A stretch of DNA of 64,000 nucleotides, taken from contig CM019823.1 in NCBI GenBank assembly GCA_009763385.1, positions 86,129,104-86,193,103 on the forward strand, given 5' to 3'. The notes under the pieces were generated by a model. It made no database searches, had not been told where the DNA came from, and saw nothing but the letters and a program-made list of their open reading frames with translations. This stretch comes from Coix lacryma-jobi var. lacryma-jobi. Its lineage: Eukaryota > Streptophyta > Magnoliopsida > Poales > Poaceae. The position numbers and the translations under genes are program-made. This document shows positions 43,731-56,839 of the stretch, in pieces; position 1 is the first letter of the stretch, and each line of letters starts with the position of its first letter.

Positions 43731-43896
43731 GGTTGCTGAATTAACTACGAACCTATCTTAATCTTTTCCTTTATATAAAAAGTAAAAAAAATCTTCTATC
43801 TTTCCTTATCTTTATCTTTTCCCTCTATCCTTTACTTTTATATCCTTTGCCTCATCTCTGCTATTCTTTCTTCTTATCTATCTTCTTATCTCTAGC

Positions 43897-44487
43897 ATGG
43901 ATGATAACATTCCTATTTGTCAATATGCTAGACTCACGGGCACATACCTTAAACCACCAGAACATTTAGAGCCTATCACAACATCTGGTTTTGAGATAAG
44001 CCCGGAATTCATAGAATTTATTCAAAAAAAACCTTTCTCGGGAGAAGGTGAGGAAAACTCATACACACACCTACGAGAGTTTGGTCAAATCTGTGGCCTC
44101 CTTCGCATAGAGGGTATGCCCGATGAAACCTTAAAATGGAGGCTTTTTCCGTTCTCCTTAACGGGAAAAGCTAAACATTGGTATAAACTCAACATAGGAA
44201 GTGTTCAAGGAGATTGGAAAACACTATGCACTAAATTTCTTTTAAAATTTTTCCCATCTCCAAAGTAATTAACCTTCGGAAAGAGGTTCTAACTTTTAGA
44301 CAACTAGAAGAAGAATCTTTTAGCGAATCATGGGATCGATTTATTGACCTTACTCTCGTTGGACCGGATCTTTCTATTGCGGAATCTATTCTTCTGCAAC
44401 ACTTTTACATGGGTCTTAGTAAGGAGAATAGGGAATCCCTTGATATAGCCTCTGGAGGAGTTTTTCTTTGCTTGTCTGCTAGTAAAG
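43897..44487 (+). pseudogene. gag of non-autonomous gypsy element, part 1
   Basis: Starts MDDNIPICQYARLTG. Retrotrans_gag core: FSGEGEENSYTHLREFGQIC, WRLFPFSLTGKAKHWY, WKTLCTKFLLKFFPSP. TAA at 44266 results from a one-base shift; the next frame continues VINLRKEVLTFRQLEEESF and HFYMGLSKENRESLD to the insertion at 44487, where ...SASK is cut by the solo LTR. Confidence 0.85.
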
Positions 44488-46424
44488 TGTGACACCCGGT
44501 TTTAAGAACAAAACCGACCACTCATCACATGTGTGCCCAGGAAGTCCACACATACAACCACAGATGGAAAAGATATCAAAAACAATATTATATAGCGAAA
44601 CATACTTATATTTAACACTTACATCAAAGTTAAGCGGAACGGAATACTAATCTTCTCTTCAGGCTCCATTCTTCACAGGGACAGTTGACTGGGGGTAACA
44701 TATGCCTAGCACTTCCATCAGCCTTCTAGAAACTCATCTGTGTCCTCACCATGCTTCCGCTGCGCGACTCTGATGGAGACTGGGGTGTGGGGGAAATAGC
44801 AAGAGTGAGCACATATCGTACTCAGCAAATACAACATGGGGTTCATGAGGCTCGAAAGGTCGTCACAGGTTTAACTGCGGTCAGCTTTTAATTATATCAT
44901 ATTAATAAGCAGTTGAGTAGCAATAGAAATATGCAATAGCCCAAATAAACATATGATCAAGTAAACATGAATAACGTATAGCAAGAACATAAATAATTAA
45001 TAATCAATTCATAAGTTATTATTCCATAAGGAGCCCAAGCCGCTCATAACCGCGAGCACGGCTGATATATCAGTTTAAAGACACTCTGCAGAGGTTGTAC
45101 ATCTTTACCCGCAAGTCGTGATTTACCCTTTTGCCCGAGGTGATCAGCCTCTTGACCCACTTCCGAGGAAGGTCGGCAGGGTTCACTATGAAGCCTTTCA
45201 AAAGTCCGTCTAACAAGTTAGGGCCGCTAGGATTCCAATTGGCAGGCAGATATAGGAACACCCCTTTCAGATGACACAAATCCTTCGCGGCTATACTCAT
45301 AGGAACAGAGGCCGTCCTATACCCAACGTGGCAAGCCCCTTTTGCGCCCATCCGGGTAACCACTAACAAGCTAGAAAAGATCATCATACTGAGCTAAAGC
45401 CAGAGCCATATAGCCCTCACGGTTGCACTGTAAGTCCTGGGGGAAATCCACTTACAGATAGTTATATTTCTTAAAAAGTATCTTTTAGTTGTTCGTTGCA
45501 TATACCATTAACCAAGTTACATGATCATAGTCATCCGTTTGAGCACTAGCAATCATCTACCCAATGCATAACATCAAGGTAACAAGGTATAAGTCAACAA
45601 GACTAGGATGTTCCTATGGTTATCAAGGTAGACACATGCATAATGAATTTAATGAATTAAGGTGAATAGGAAACAAGGAAGATCCCATGCTATACTTGCC
45701 TGTTACACTTGCTTAATTCTCACATCATCAGCTTTTGGTCGTCAACTTTTGATCTTCAGCGTCCACAAGTGATCGTCGTCTACTCGTAGCAAGCACCACA
45801 CATAGGCAAACATACAAGCAAACAACATAGACAACTAAGAACAACACAACCCAAGACAAAACATCGTATTAAGCAAGAGCTCGTTGCTACGGTCGCGAGA
45901 ACGCAAGAAACACCGATAGCAGAACTATCGTTAAAAAGAAACAACTATCAGAAATTTTATATTAGTAAAGAAATAATTGCAAACTTGTTTTATTCTAATT
46001 AAATAAAAACATGAAAAATTATTAATTCAGATTAGACAAAATCACAATTTATTTTGAAAGTCGAATTACCCTGTTATATTTTATTCATAAACATCTAATT
46101 TAATTAAATCATTTCAACTTTTTTTACTTGCAAAGGAAATAACATATGAGAGCATCTGTATGAGTATCTTATATTTCACGTGCTTAAACTAGTGAAATTA
46201 TAATAAGAAACATAGATATTAACATTAATCAAATTAATATTTATTTATGAAACATTGATATTACTTACGTTGATGACAAAACCATATTGGACATCTTCTT
46301 CCTTGTACGTACTGCACGTGTACGTGACGTGGTGCTCAGCATTATTGGCCATGGCCATCGGCTATCCTGCTCGAGGCAGGCTGGCGTGGAAGCAGAGTTG
46401 GCTCAACAGAGGTGAGGTAGGGCC

Positions 46425-46809
46425 TGCTAGATATGTGTCGAATATGTGTATAATCCGGTTACAATTGGACTTGAGTTGTGTTAGGGGCTAGGATAGAGTT
46501 AGAGTCGAACTCTGTGTCCTAGGAGGCCATAAATATGAGGCAACCCCTATTGTAACCGTGAGACGACTTGGCGGCTGGTTTGGGTGGCGGCGAGGCCGCA
46601 GGATCGCCCGGATGCCGGTGTAGCTGCTGTTTTATGGGGAGGAGCGTCCGTAGTCATGCCCCGAGGATTAGGCACATCGCTGAACCTCGTTAAAAACATC
46701 GTGCTTTGGTGTCGTTCTCGTTTGCGTATTTTCTTCTATGGAGGTTATGCTTCCGCGTTCTTTGGTTAGCAGATTTGTTCGGGTCTGGAACTAACCGTGC
46801 ACTCCAACA
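46425..46809 (+). repeat. 5' LTR of small LTR element
   Basis: 385 bp, starting TGCTAGATATGTG and ending ACTCCAACA. CCATAAATATGAGG near 46528 is the likely TATA region. Confidence 0.9.
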
Positions 46810-48605
46810 AGTGGTATCAAAGCCAGATTTATAGAAGAAGATCGTGGAGGTGCGATGGATATGTTTCACACAGCGCAAAGCTTGCACGGGTGTGTCCGGA
46901 GAAGGACATGGCGCAAGGTGGAGCATGGCGGCGATTGACGACTCGATCGGTGGAGTTGGAAACTTCGAGCGGGTGGCTCGAACCGTCTAATGGGCTGCAA
47001 TCAACAGAGATTTGTCCAGACGTGGAGATCAGGTTGATAGCGGTTGGTGGCTGTTGTTCGATAGGGGTCGGTCAGACGTGACGACCAGGTTCGACGGTGC
47101 GGCTGGAAGACGTCGTGGATGAAGACGGCGGCTTTGACTCGTGATCAGATTGATGAAATTTTTGATCTGGATCAGGGTGGTTGTTGCGGGATTAGCAACG
47201 ATGGTGATGAAAACCATGGTGGACTCATCGTGATGTCAGGTTGGAGATTTGCAGTTGTATACATTCAGGACTCGTTGCGTGACGGATCACATGCACGGTG
47301 CAGCGCACATGTGCAGGAGTAATCAAAGGTTTTCTTTGGTCGATCGAGATTGGTTTTCCTAAGATTTTTTTGTGATCAGATACAAGTTCCTGCTGAGCAC
47401 ATAGTACATGTTTGTATGCACGTGTGGATGGCTGGAACGTGCATGTCCAGGTGCTACACACGCTTGCATGGGGTGTTCCTGTGCTTGCCATACGGTGCTG
47501 GACAATGGTGTCTGGTGGATAAGGCCTTCAATGTGGACATACTGCGTCTCACAAGGAGAAGGAGGCCTGCGGCAGAAAAATAGGAAATTCACGTGACTGA
47601 GTTGGACTCGGTTATGCGGTCGTGGAAAAAGAAAGGAACAGGTCGTCAGGAGTCCGGTTTGGACTAGGTTACCGTGTTTTCTATCTCCATAAAACAAAGA
47701 GAGTCCATCGGATTGCAGATCAATAGCAATCGAAGTTGTTCATGACTATTACGACGGTTGGAGATGAACAGGGCGACGGTCAAGCGGGTTGATTTTGTCG
47801 TGTGCAAGCGGCAGGACGGTCGACGAGGCTTGTGAGCGGCGCGGCTATTGCGGAGAGGCTAGCGGTGCCAAGCTAGTCATACCGTGAGGCAGAGATGACG
47901 ATGGGATCAGCGAAGACGACGTAGGAGCGTGGCGGCTGATGAAGTTTCTCGTTCTCTGTGGCGTGGCGACACGTGGACGAACTCAGGATGCGGTTTTGCA
48001 TTGGAGGAGTTTGTGTGCTTCCAAGACAACAAGGTACATGGATCAATTCAAGTCGTACGTGGGATCGAAGGACGTAGGGCTGAGTTGGAAGGAAGTATAG
48101 ATGGTGGATATCTATACTTGCAACTAGAGTAATCTGGTTGGTCCAGTATTGTTGGAGGCTACGGTGTAAGACGTCGGACGTAGCAATGCAGTGGAAAAGA
48201 AGAGCAAGCTAATATGTCAGTTTTCATATGAGACTCAGATAGCGGTTGTGAAATTCTCAGTGTGTCACATATATAGTCAGGTTGAGTATGATATTGGATT
48301 CATTTAGCTCGTGTGGTGTCTAATAGGAGCAGACGTGCTTCAGGAGTCTAGACATGTCAGGGCTGAAGATGAATCCAATTTTATTCAAGAGAGACTGGGT
48401 GATAAAGAGAAAAGTGCACAACTGCAGGTGGAGTCATGATGTATGGTGCTGCAGGTATAGCAGAGTCTCTTGTTTGCGGTGGGTCTGCGATCAGACTTGT
48501 CGGACAGCTCGTGTGGAGCTGTGAAGGCAATAACTCAGTTCGGATACACGAAGGTTCGTGCATGGACGACTTCAAGATGACGTGCATATTCGTCAAAGTG
48601 GAGTT
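46810..48605 (+). other. Non-coding interior of small LTR element
   Basis: Starts with the PBS. Several 60-110-codon ORFs on both strands have no recognised domain. G-rich on the plus strand, with many GTGGAG/TGGTG stretches. It could be captured host sequence or decayed interior; I cannot tell. Confidence 0.6.
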
Positions 48606-48990
48606 TGTTAGATATGTGTCGAATATGTGTATAATCCGGTTACAATTGGACTTGGGTTGTGTTAGGGGCTAGGATAGAGTTAGAGTCGAACTATGTGTCC
48701 TAGGGGGCCATAAATATGAGGCAACCCCTATTGTAACCGTGAGACGACTTGGCGGCTGGTTTGGGTGGCGGCGAGGCCGCGGGATCGTCCGGATGCCAGT
48801 GTAGCTGCTGTTTTATGGGGAGGAGCGCCCGTAGTCATGCCCCGAGGATTAGGCACATCGCTGAACCTCGTTAAAAACATCGTGCCTTGGTGTTGTTCTC
48901 GTTTGCGTATTTTCTTCTATGGAGGTTATGCTTCCGTGTTGTTTGGTTAGCAGATTTGTTCGGGTCTGGAACTAACCGTGCACTCCAACA
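48606..48990 (+). repeat. 3' LTR of small LTR element
   Basis: 385 bp, same length as the 5' copy and aligned without gaps; preceded by the purine-rich AAAGTGGAG. Confidence 0.9.
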
Positions 48991-50109
48991 GGGCCGGCTG
49001 CAACTGGACGGCGCGAGACGTCGCTGAACATGACAGCCGGAGCAGAAGCTAGCTCCACGCGCGTGCACAGAGGCAACGATGGCGTCTGGCTGGAGGGCGG
49101 GCGTTAGCTCGTGATTGAAAAAGCAGACTGCGAGAAACAATGACTTGACCAAACGCAGCCACGTAAGAGATCGGCAGGATCAGGGCGGACAACCTTGCTT
49201 GTTGCCGAGGAGAGGCCGGCGTGGCGCACGGGTGAGAGAGACTAGCGGCGGCAGCAAAGTATGGCAGGGAAGCTCCGAAGTTGCAGTTCCATTGGAGCGG
49301 CGGCGGCAAACAAGGAAGCTAGGGCAAACTTGAGTTGATGAAGGCGAATAGGCGATGGAGATAAAAAAAATTTAACATCTGTGATCAGCACGTTCGGGAG
49401 ATCATGGTCATGTATTTGTATGCAAAGTTTTGGTCGACATGGATAAGAGTTAGGATTAATTATTTTCGGAATTATTTAATTTCGGAATTAAATTAATTCC
49501 AAAAAAAGTCTAGAATTGATATTTAAGCCACGAAAAATACTTTGATGGCTCCGAAAATTCTGCAAAAATTCTCAGAGACACTTGGGAACATGATGAACCC
49601 AAATAAAATATTTGGAGCTCACGAAAAGATATTTTGGAGCATCTAAAAATTAGATACCCTCGCAGAGAAATTGCAAATTGTTTCGGTAAAACCCAGAAAA
49701 ATTCCCGAGAAGTTTATAGCTATAGGATGATGGATGATGAACTCAAGGAAGCGGCTTGGAGCACAATAAAAAGGATCTTGAGAAACTCCAACAGGAGGGT
49801 AGAGTGAGAACAACAAATTTGATTTTAGGAAACGACCGAAACATGTCAGATAAAGATAGACAACCTATCAAACGTATTTTGAAAAGTTTATTCAACCACA
49901 GCGCAAAGACAAACAACAAGCAACCATCATCACATCAAGCGTGACCCGTCAAATTAGTTTACCAAAAATTTAAAAATTCTCATTTTACTACAACTAAAGT
50001 TGCGCTACCTCAAACCAAATTTGATCCATTTTATACAAATATCAAAATTATTTATTTTATTTAGTGTTTTCTATGCACAACCCAAAATTAGAAATTTTGG
50101 GGTGTGACA

Positions 50110-51127
50110 TAAAGCAAGGTACTTACTTGATATAATGAGTGGAAAGACCCCTTGCCTTAGCATTCAGAAACCAATCTCTGAGAAAGAAAATGAATCAGTT
50201 CCTATACAAGAAGAGGAAGTTTTGATAGCCAAATCACAACCACTCACATCCCAAGATTTAGCTATCCATCCTAAACCATCTATGCCCCAAAATCCTCCTA
50301 GGGAAGAAGAAATTCCACCCTTGGAGAGTTTTAATCTTTCTGGTGCTAATGGTCTGGACTTCCGGTTTCATAAGAGACCTTCAAGCGAAGATAATTCAAA
50401 TCCTCGCAAGAATGGTTCTCTTAAAGAATGTCCTGATTCCCATTATGAATTAGTCGAGGATGGCATGCCAAGTGATGCCATATAAGGAGAGCTAAGCCAC
50501 ATGGAAAATTCTATCTACTCCCCTACTATGCTCACAAATGACACAAACCATGAACCCATCTCTAAACCCATCCTTGACCTCGAAGACTACTCTTATACTC
50601 GTCCTTCCCAGTCTCATGACAATCCTAAAAATCCACAATTACAACCAAACCATAGGAATCATGAAGACCATGAGGGTGATCAAGAGATGTTACGACGATG
50701 GCTAGAATGTGTAGAATGGATGGACAGGGAAGAAGCCTTAATGAAATCTAACCTTGGCTTAGTTTCAAATATAGAGTACTTAACTCCCTTTGAAACGAAG
50801 ATTCATCCATCTATAGAAGAGGACCTAGATGAGACCAATCCAAGTGAAATTACGAACATTCAGATTGGAGTTGATGATAACATCAATGAGTATGGAATCT
50901 ATTCCATAACCATCTCATTAAACCCATGCTCCTATGAAACATCTCCCCAATCAATTGGTCTGTCCAACCTCACCACATTCGAGATCTTCAACCCCCTCAC
51001 ACTTTCTGTTTACAAAAACTTCAAAAGGGTGGTTGTAGATGCATATGTTTATCACAAGTATTGTAGATCCCGATGTACTCTTAAGTTGGTGTTGGAGGAG
51101 AAACCACTTCACCAGATCACATCTTAA
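50110..51127 (+). pseudogene. gag of non-autonomous gypsy element, part 2
   Basis: Continues the interrupted gag after the target duplication (KARYLLDIMSGKTPCL). Two pieces, 50135-50485 and 50501-51127, are in different frames. The first is Glu/Pro-rich; the second is acidic with LEDYSYTRPSQSHD and WLECVEWMDREEAL. No zinc knuckle seen. This is a lineage-specific C-terminal gag extension of unknown role. Confidence 0.65.
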
Positions 51128-52775
51128 AGGTTTTCCAAAGACAAGCTTAGTGTCTTAAAACAAGCAACTTTTCAGATCATAACATGAGTGTTCACCTTTC
51201 TGCTACACTGCCCTTGTGTAATGAGCATAGTAATGTACTTGTTAAAATATTCCTTCGGGTATTCTTGTCACCAACCTTTCCAGGTCTGGAGCAAAAAGTT
51301 CAAAGGAATGACAAAGACAAGGTATGTCCAACTAATCCTCATGCAACATTGAATTAATTTCATCCAAACTTGATTTCTGCAAAATCCAAGTTTGAGGGAT
51401 ACACTTCCTAAGAACATCTCTTACCATGTTGCTATCCCGGTTGTCCCTACCTTAAGACATGCTCATGTGCTATACACTAATCATGCTCTTTCATCACCAT
51501 TTGAGTAAATCTCTGTAATGCTTTAATGTAACCTTATTTTCTATAGTATATGTTTAGGTTGAAGTAATTTCATACACCTCTTAAATCATGGTACCTAGTT
51601 TAGGAGTGGTGATCTTGCTCTCAGAGGCTTTTTAATTTAAGCATGGTGGTTAGGTTAGAATACCTTCCTAAGTCAAATTAGGCCTGGTGTCTAGGTTGAT
51701 TTCTGAACTGATAGTATGCTATAGTAGATATTGGATATTTTGTTGGACTAACCCCTGCAGGAAAACTTTCAATGTCAATCTGGGAAAGTCCTGAGATAAA
51801 CTCACACTGGAGATAAAGAGGGTGACACATGAACTTTAACAACTTACACAAGGAAGACACAACTCATTCATCATAGAGAGATGAGATCCATGCAACAAGG
51901 AGAAGAGTGCCACAAACAAGACACAATCAAAGCACTCACTCCATGGAAGTGGTCGAACAAATCTCCATCAAGCCCCTTCAAGATGAACAACATCATGAAT
52001 TCTCAAGACAATGAAGGAGTGCAACGAGGAGACAAAAGTACATGAACAAGATGCACAACCAATAGGCAAGGGAAGCTTCCACAAGGTGATATGGTACAAT
52101 CACTCTTCAATGATTAAGGTAACATCTCAAGGTAAGTGACCATCACTTTAAAAGCTTCCCCTTGATTCTGGTGTGTGCATAGATAAAGAACCAAACATGT
52201 TTAAGTTACACTACACTGGATCTAACCTAATCAACTCAACATGTTCAATCCTTTGATCTTTGTTCCTAGCTTTACTCTCTTGATTCTCACTATCTTAATG
52301 AGCTAAAATGTTGTACATCTAACCTTTGGAAGATGATATATCACAATTAGATAGATACATTATGCATAAATAGATTATCCTTACATGGGTTAAGTAATAT
52401 GATCTGTCAAATATTGTGAGATATTCATGCTCATCTTATAATCTCATATCACTCATACTAAAACTGAGCAAAACATATAATCAACATTTGTACCTGGTTC
52501 AATGTGCCTAAGGTTAGAGAGAAATGAACAAACCTTTTGGTTCTGTTGGTGTTTTTCCACCAACAGAACCCATGCACTTGATCTCTACCTTGTCTTTATG
52601 AGCAGGACACACTCTTGAGCAGAACATTGAGAAGTTTGTCAACTCCCAAATTCTACAGAGTGAAGGACCTAGATCTACAAGAACATGCACATTGAGCAAG
52701 ATGCTTTACTTCAAACTGCTGGGCAAACAAAGAACATGGATGACACCATACCAAGAGGCATAAACAAGAAGGAAT
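51128..52775 (+). other. Non-coding interior of gypsy element
   Basis: AT-rich sequence with no recognised domain on either strand. It occupies the gap between gag and the protease remnant. Confidence 0.5.
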
Positions 52776-52995
52776 GGTGGAAGACATCGTAGTCAGTATT
52801 AGAGGTCATGAAGTCCCCACAGACTAATCGATCCTCGACATGGGAGAAGACGATGATGTCCACCTCATCCTAGGAAGACAGTTCCTCTACACTACAAGTG
52901 CAATTATCTACATGAAGCAAGAGGAAATCCATTTTCACTTTCCTAGAGAAAAGGTACGATGCTACTTCATCAACTACATACCTAATGACACCTAA
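52776..52995 (+). pseudogene. Retroelement aspartic protease remnant
   Basis: Plus-strand reading gives VVSIRGHEVPTD-stop, then ILDMGEDDDVHLILGRQFL and IHFHFPREKVRCYF, the C-terminal half of an Athila/Tat-type protease (LILGRPFL motif). The catalytic DSG half is not recognisable. A TAA at 52994 ends it and no RT follows. Confidence 0.65.
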
Positions 52996-55200
52996 GAAGA
53001 GTAGAAGTGAAAGACGCCGCTCTCAACGCCAAAGAAGACAAGCCATCAAGAATGGAGAGGTCAATCACAACGAAGAAGCTAGTGACACTGTCCCAGAAAA
53101 GAAAGAAGAAGAGACACCTCAAGACAGTGAACAACAGGAAGATAAGACTCAGACCAAGAAAGTATAAAAAAACAGCGCCTAAAGAGGAACAATCAGAAAC
53201 AACTTTCCAAATGTGTGACACATCTTGGGAGGTCTGAATCAAGGGAATGTTCGGTTCGTCGGACCTAAATATCCGAACCTTCGCCAAAAGGTAAAATCGG
53301 TAGTTATCCTCATATTTACTTTTCTGCATATTTCTCATATTTAATTCTTAGTCATTTATTGCATCATCATATTTGATCATTGCATCATCATACCTTATCC
53401 ATAAGCATTTTAATTTCTGCATTGCATAGAAAGAAAAAAAAATAAAAATAATCATGTTGCATTATCACATTGCATGTAAAAAAAACTTTTTAAGCCCCAT
53501 GTGAATATTGAACTGTTTACTGTGGGGGCACAAAAAATGTTTCTTACTTTTTGCATCTGCATATAAAATATAAAAATCTAAAAAAATATTAAACTCTTGT
53601 TGAATCATGCTTGCTTAAACATCTATAAGGCTCGATAAGACATAAATGGTTTTACCACTAACGCTTAATCAATTCCACGAGCTTTGTTGTCTATTTGAGT
53701 TTAGCAGGAATCAATGAGAAAGCCAGATAACTTCATCCACTCAGGAGAGACTAAAACAAACAACCTTCCATTAAGGACCAGAGGAATGAAGTACATCGAC
53801 GCTACCAATAGAACGAACACGCAAACATCAAGCTTGGGGGAAAAGGCTCCCCCGTTATCTGAGGTAATATATTTGTATATTTTCAATTTTCATAAAACAT
53901 AAAACACCAAAAATATGTGAGCACATAAAGGTTCACTCTTAAAAACAAAAACCTCAAAAATATGTGAGCACATGAAGGCTCACCCTTAAAAAAAAGAACA
54001 AAAATATCCGGGCACATGAAGGCTCGACGCTATCGAAGGGATTAGCTTGGGGGAGACGCACCCCGTTATCTTCGCTATTAAGGTATGTCTTTACTATTAC
54101 TATTATTATTATTATTATTATTATTACTATTATTATTAGTTTCTATATTATCTTAAAGTGTGTTAGATTAAATAAATAGTGTGTCTAGTTTGTTTTAAGA
54201 AATTGATAAAAGAAGCAATCTCTGTCTAATATCTTACAATGGAAATGATGAATAGTTGCTCTATCATAATTTCTTTTCAGTACCTAGCCTTCAAACATGA
54301 GTTCTCCTAATTAATAATGATGTTTTAAAATGAAATTAAATACATGGGTAGCAAATGCTTGATCTAAGGTTTAGGTAATTGACGGATATGACAAGTGATG
54401 ATTTGAGCTACTATTATCTTGTTCAAAACAACACTAGAGTCCTGGAGATTTCTTAATATTAAACATGATTAATAAATACATTTAATAAAGTTCTATCAAT
54501 CCTATGAGAAGTTATCATGCTATTGAATTGAGATCACTTACACATTTTATTCATCGTTCGCATAAATGCCCATAATTATTTGTTGCTATCCTCTCAAAAG
54601 TTTGTTAGAAACATGTGGCTATTAAAAAGAAAAAAAATAATCCGAGGAAATAAAAAGGGACAAGTGTCTGAAACCTCAAAAAGATAGATCCTGAGAAAAT
54701 AAAAAGAGAAAAATTTCCGGAACCTTGAAAAAAAGAGAATATCAAAAAAAAATTGGGCACGTGCCCGACAGTAGAATTAGCCTAATAGCCATGTGTCTCT
54801 GATAAGCAGAAGAGAGTGATATATTCAAAAGAGCATCCGACTCCATCTTCCATATACATGCACTTCTCGATTCAATGGTGTGGTTGACTTTCTCTTTGGA
54901 TCCATTATTTAATTTGACAACAAACATCTTTAACCTTTTTGAAAATGCATAAAAACTCCAGCCAGGATAATAGTGAAGTGAAAGAACTAGAGACATAGTG
55001 CTTGATTTGATCATTCTATCTTTCAATTACTCAAGATCCAAGGTAAAGTAATAAGTCCTGTGATAAATAATATGATATCTTTTCCTAATCCGAATGAGAA
55101 CTTTTGTTTGAATGCATGAGTATTTGCTAGAAGTGAAAATATTGCAGCAACTCCTCATCCATTGTAGAAATTGGCTTTGCTTAGGGACTAGCAAAGGGTA
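52996..55200 (+). other. 3' untranslated interior of gypsy element
   Basis: Lys/Glu-rich short ORFs (52985-53240) without domain, three imperfect units of ATATGTGAGCACATGAAGG (53915-54030), two polypurine-like AGCTTGGGGGA sites (53831, 54046) and a (TTA)n microsatellite (54090-54140). No RT or integrase. Confidence 0.6.
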
Positions 55201-55214
55201 AACTTGGGGGAACT
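55201..55214 (+). promoter_or_regulatory. Polypurine tract of gypsy element
   Basis: AACTTGGGGGAACT immediately precedes the 3' LTR start TGTTGATGG at 55215. Confidence 0.8.
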
Positions 55215-56839
55215 TGTTGATGGTCCATACAGTCAACATTATACCATCAACTAATGCATAGAATGATATTAAATGAACCATAAAGCATAGTTGTAGAGTT
55301 TGATTCTAACAAGTTCCACAAGTTGTGTTGTTCTCACTTGTTTTGCAGAGTTATCAATATTTCACCATATAAAAGTATCTCAAGTGATGAAACAGAGTAC
55401 ACCATTGAGAAGAGCTCATCGAGACGATCGAAACAGACATATGGTTTGCTACATTTGGAGTCCCGACGAGAGAGTCCTTGTTGGATACGATATGGAAGCT
55501 TCTAGAACAACCTGGAGTGATTACCAAGCAACATAATTCATGGACTAAACTGATAGATCCAACAGCTATGGTGAATTGCTATCTTCCAGGGAGTTTTCTG
55601 GTAGATGGAAAGAGGTAGAGTCCTACTCCAACACGATGGATCGCACAAACGGATGGAAAGTCGCATTAGGGCAACAAGGAAGGTTCAAGAAGACGTCACG
55701 GCGAAGCAAGCACCTAGACCATGACAGGTGGGGCCGGCCGGCCCCACCCCTAGGCCGGCTGGCCTGGGCCAAGATCCACTTTGGCCCATCTTTCTCTAGC
55801 ATGACCTAATCGACCTCTACGACGCATCTCAACCATTGTTTCAAGTCGATTTGATCGAAGGGCTGCGGTTCATCCCACCGGGCTATATAAACAGCCCCAG
55901 ACCCCCTCCCTAGGGCATCCATCATCTATCTTCATCATAGTCATAGCCAAGAGCAATAGCTAGGGTTTCTAGATTGAGAGGTGTCCCTCGAATGGAAAAC
56001 CTCTCTCTAGAATTAGTTTAGATCTAGTCTTCTAGATAGTAGAGAGACGGAGAGCGAGGGAGGAGTTTGTAGGAGATGACGGCCTGTCGGTGATTCTTCC
56101 TCCGGTTGTACTTCGGCGGGATCAAGCTTCGTTCGAGCTTGCTCCTGAGATGCTTCGGGTGATCAACTTCTGATTAGTGTAAGTTTCTTGTTTATATTAT
56201 TCTTCTGGTCATGAGTTTCTTTTGAGTATTTTAATCTAATTCATTAGGTTAGAATATAATTTGTAGTGTAAGCGTGGTGCTTAGGCTCGAGTTACTCGTA
56301 GATGTACCCTATAGGCCGGGCGTATTTAGGTGGTAGCTCGCGGGTGTGACTCTTATAGACCCATTGAATCCTTTGTAGTCCACTTCCCCGTTTATAGGAC
56401 TAGCAGGACCGTAGTTACCTAGTTGAGGTTGTACTCTGGATGCAACCCTTCTATCGTAATGTCCCTAGTTGAATCGTATAAAACATAGTCTCTTGCCTAG
56501 ATCAGAACTAGACGAATCCCAAGTTATCCTCTCTATACTCCTGCTATCAACCTCATACTAGATTGCTATCCCCTACACTTTAATCTTGCCTTTACTTTAT
56601 CTTGTTGCTACTTTAGTTTCTACTACCCTTCATTTATCTTATCCGGTTAAGTTAGAACGTAGTTGATCTCACACGTTTCCCTGTGTATACGATATTAAAC
56701 CTCCGGGTGAAAGCTACAATGGTATCCGTGCGCTTGCGGATATTTTTTCTGTGTGCTCATATATACCAACCAACCACTTCTATGTGTTGCCGCTAGTGGT
56801 GACAGCCTAGCATTAGTGTGACGCTAAGAAGTGCCAACA
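55215..56839 (+). repeat. 3' LTR of gypsy element
   Basis: 1,625 bp, TGTTGATGG...GTGCCAACA, colinear with the 5' LTR throughout. I count about 40 mismatches in the first 850 bp and fewer after; most are transitions. Confidence 0.9.

Larger units (their letters stand above)
46425..48990 (+). mobile_element. Small LTR retrotransposon without gag or pol
   Basis: Two 385-bp LTRs (46425-46809, 48606-48990), TGTTAG...CTCCAACA, with 5-bp duplication GGGCC on both sides (46420-46424, 48991-48995). PBS AGTGGTATCAAAGCC at 46810 is initiator-Met type, so copia-related. The 1.8-kb interior has no recognisable retroviral domain. I count 12 differences between the LTRs (3.1%), ten of them transitions. Confidence 0.9.
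44488..50109 (-). mobile_element. Solo LTR of Tekay-type gypsy, minus strand, in gag
   Basis: TGTGACACCCGG at 44488 and GGGGTGTGACA to 50109, flanked by TAAAG (44483-44487, 50110-50114). Minus-strand reading gives an LTR starting TGTCACACCCCAAAA with a TATA-like CTATAAACTTC near 49720, and the marker block TGATATATCAGTTTAAA near 45065. Without the element nested at 46425-48990 it is about 3.05 kb, a single LTR, so the interior was lost by LTR-LTR recombination. Confidence 0.85.
42077..56839 (+). mobile_element. Gypsy retrotransposon lacking RT (non-autonomous), with both LTRs
   Basis: LTRs 42077-43702 and 55215-56839, 5-bp duplication ACCAC (42072-42076, 56840-56844), tRNA-Asp-type PBS and polypurine tract are all present. 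Without the nested solo LTR it is about 9.1 kb. It encodes gag and a remnant of protease but no RT, RNase H or integrase. It was probably mobilised by a relative in the Athila/Tat group. LTRs differ by roughly 4-5% by eye. Confidence 0.88.

Noticed and set aside
42077..56839. Two independent insertions at 42 kb and 55 kb
   Set aside because: The two 1.6-kb copies are the LTRs of one element: they share termini, PBS and polypurine tract are in place, and ACCAC flanks the whole.
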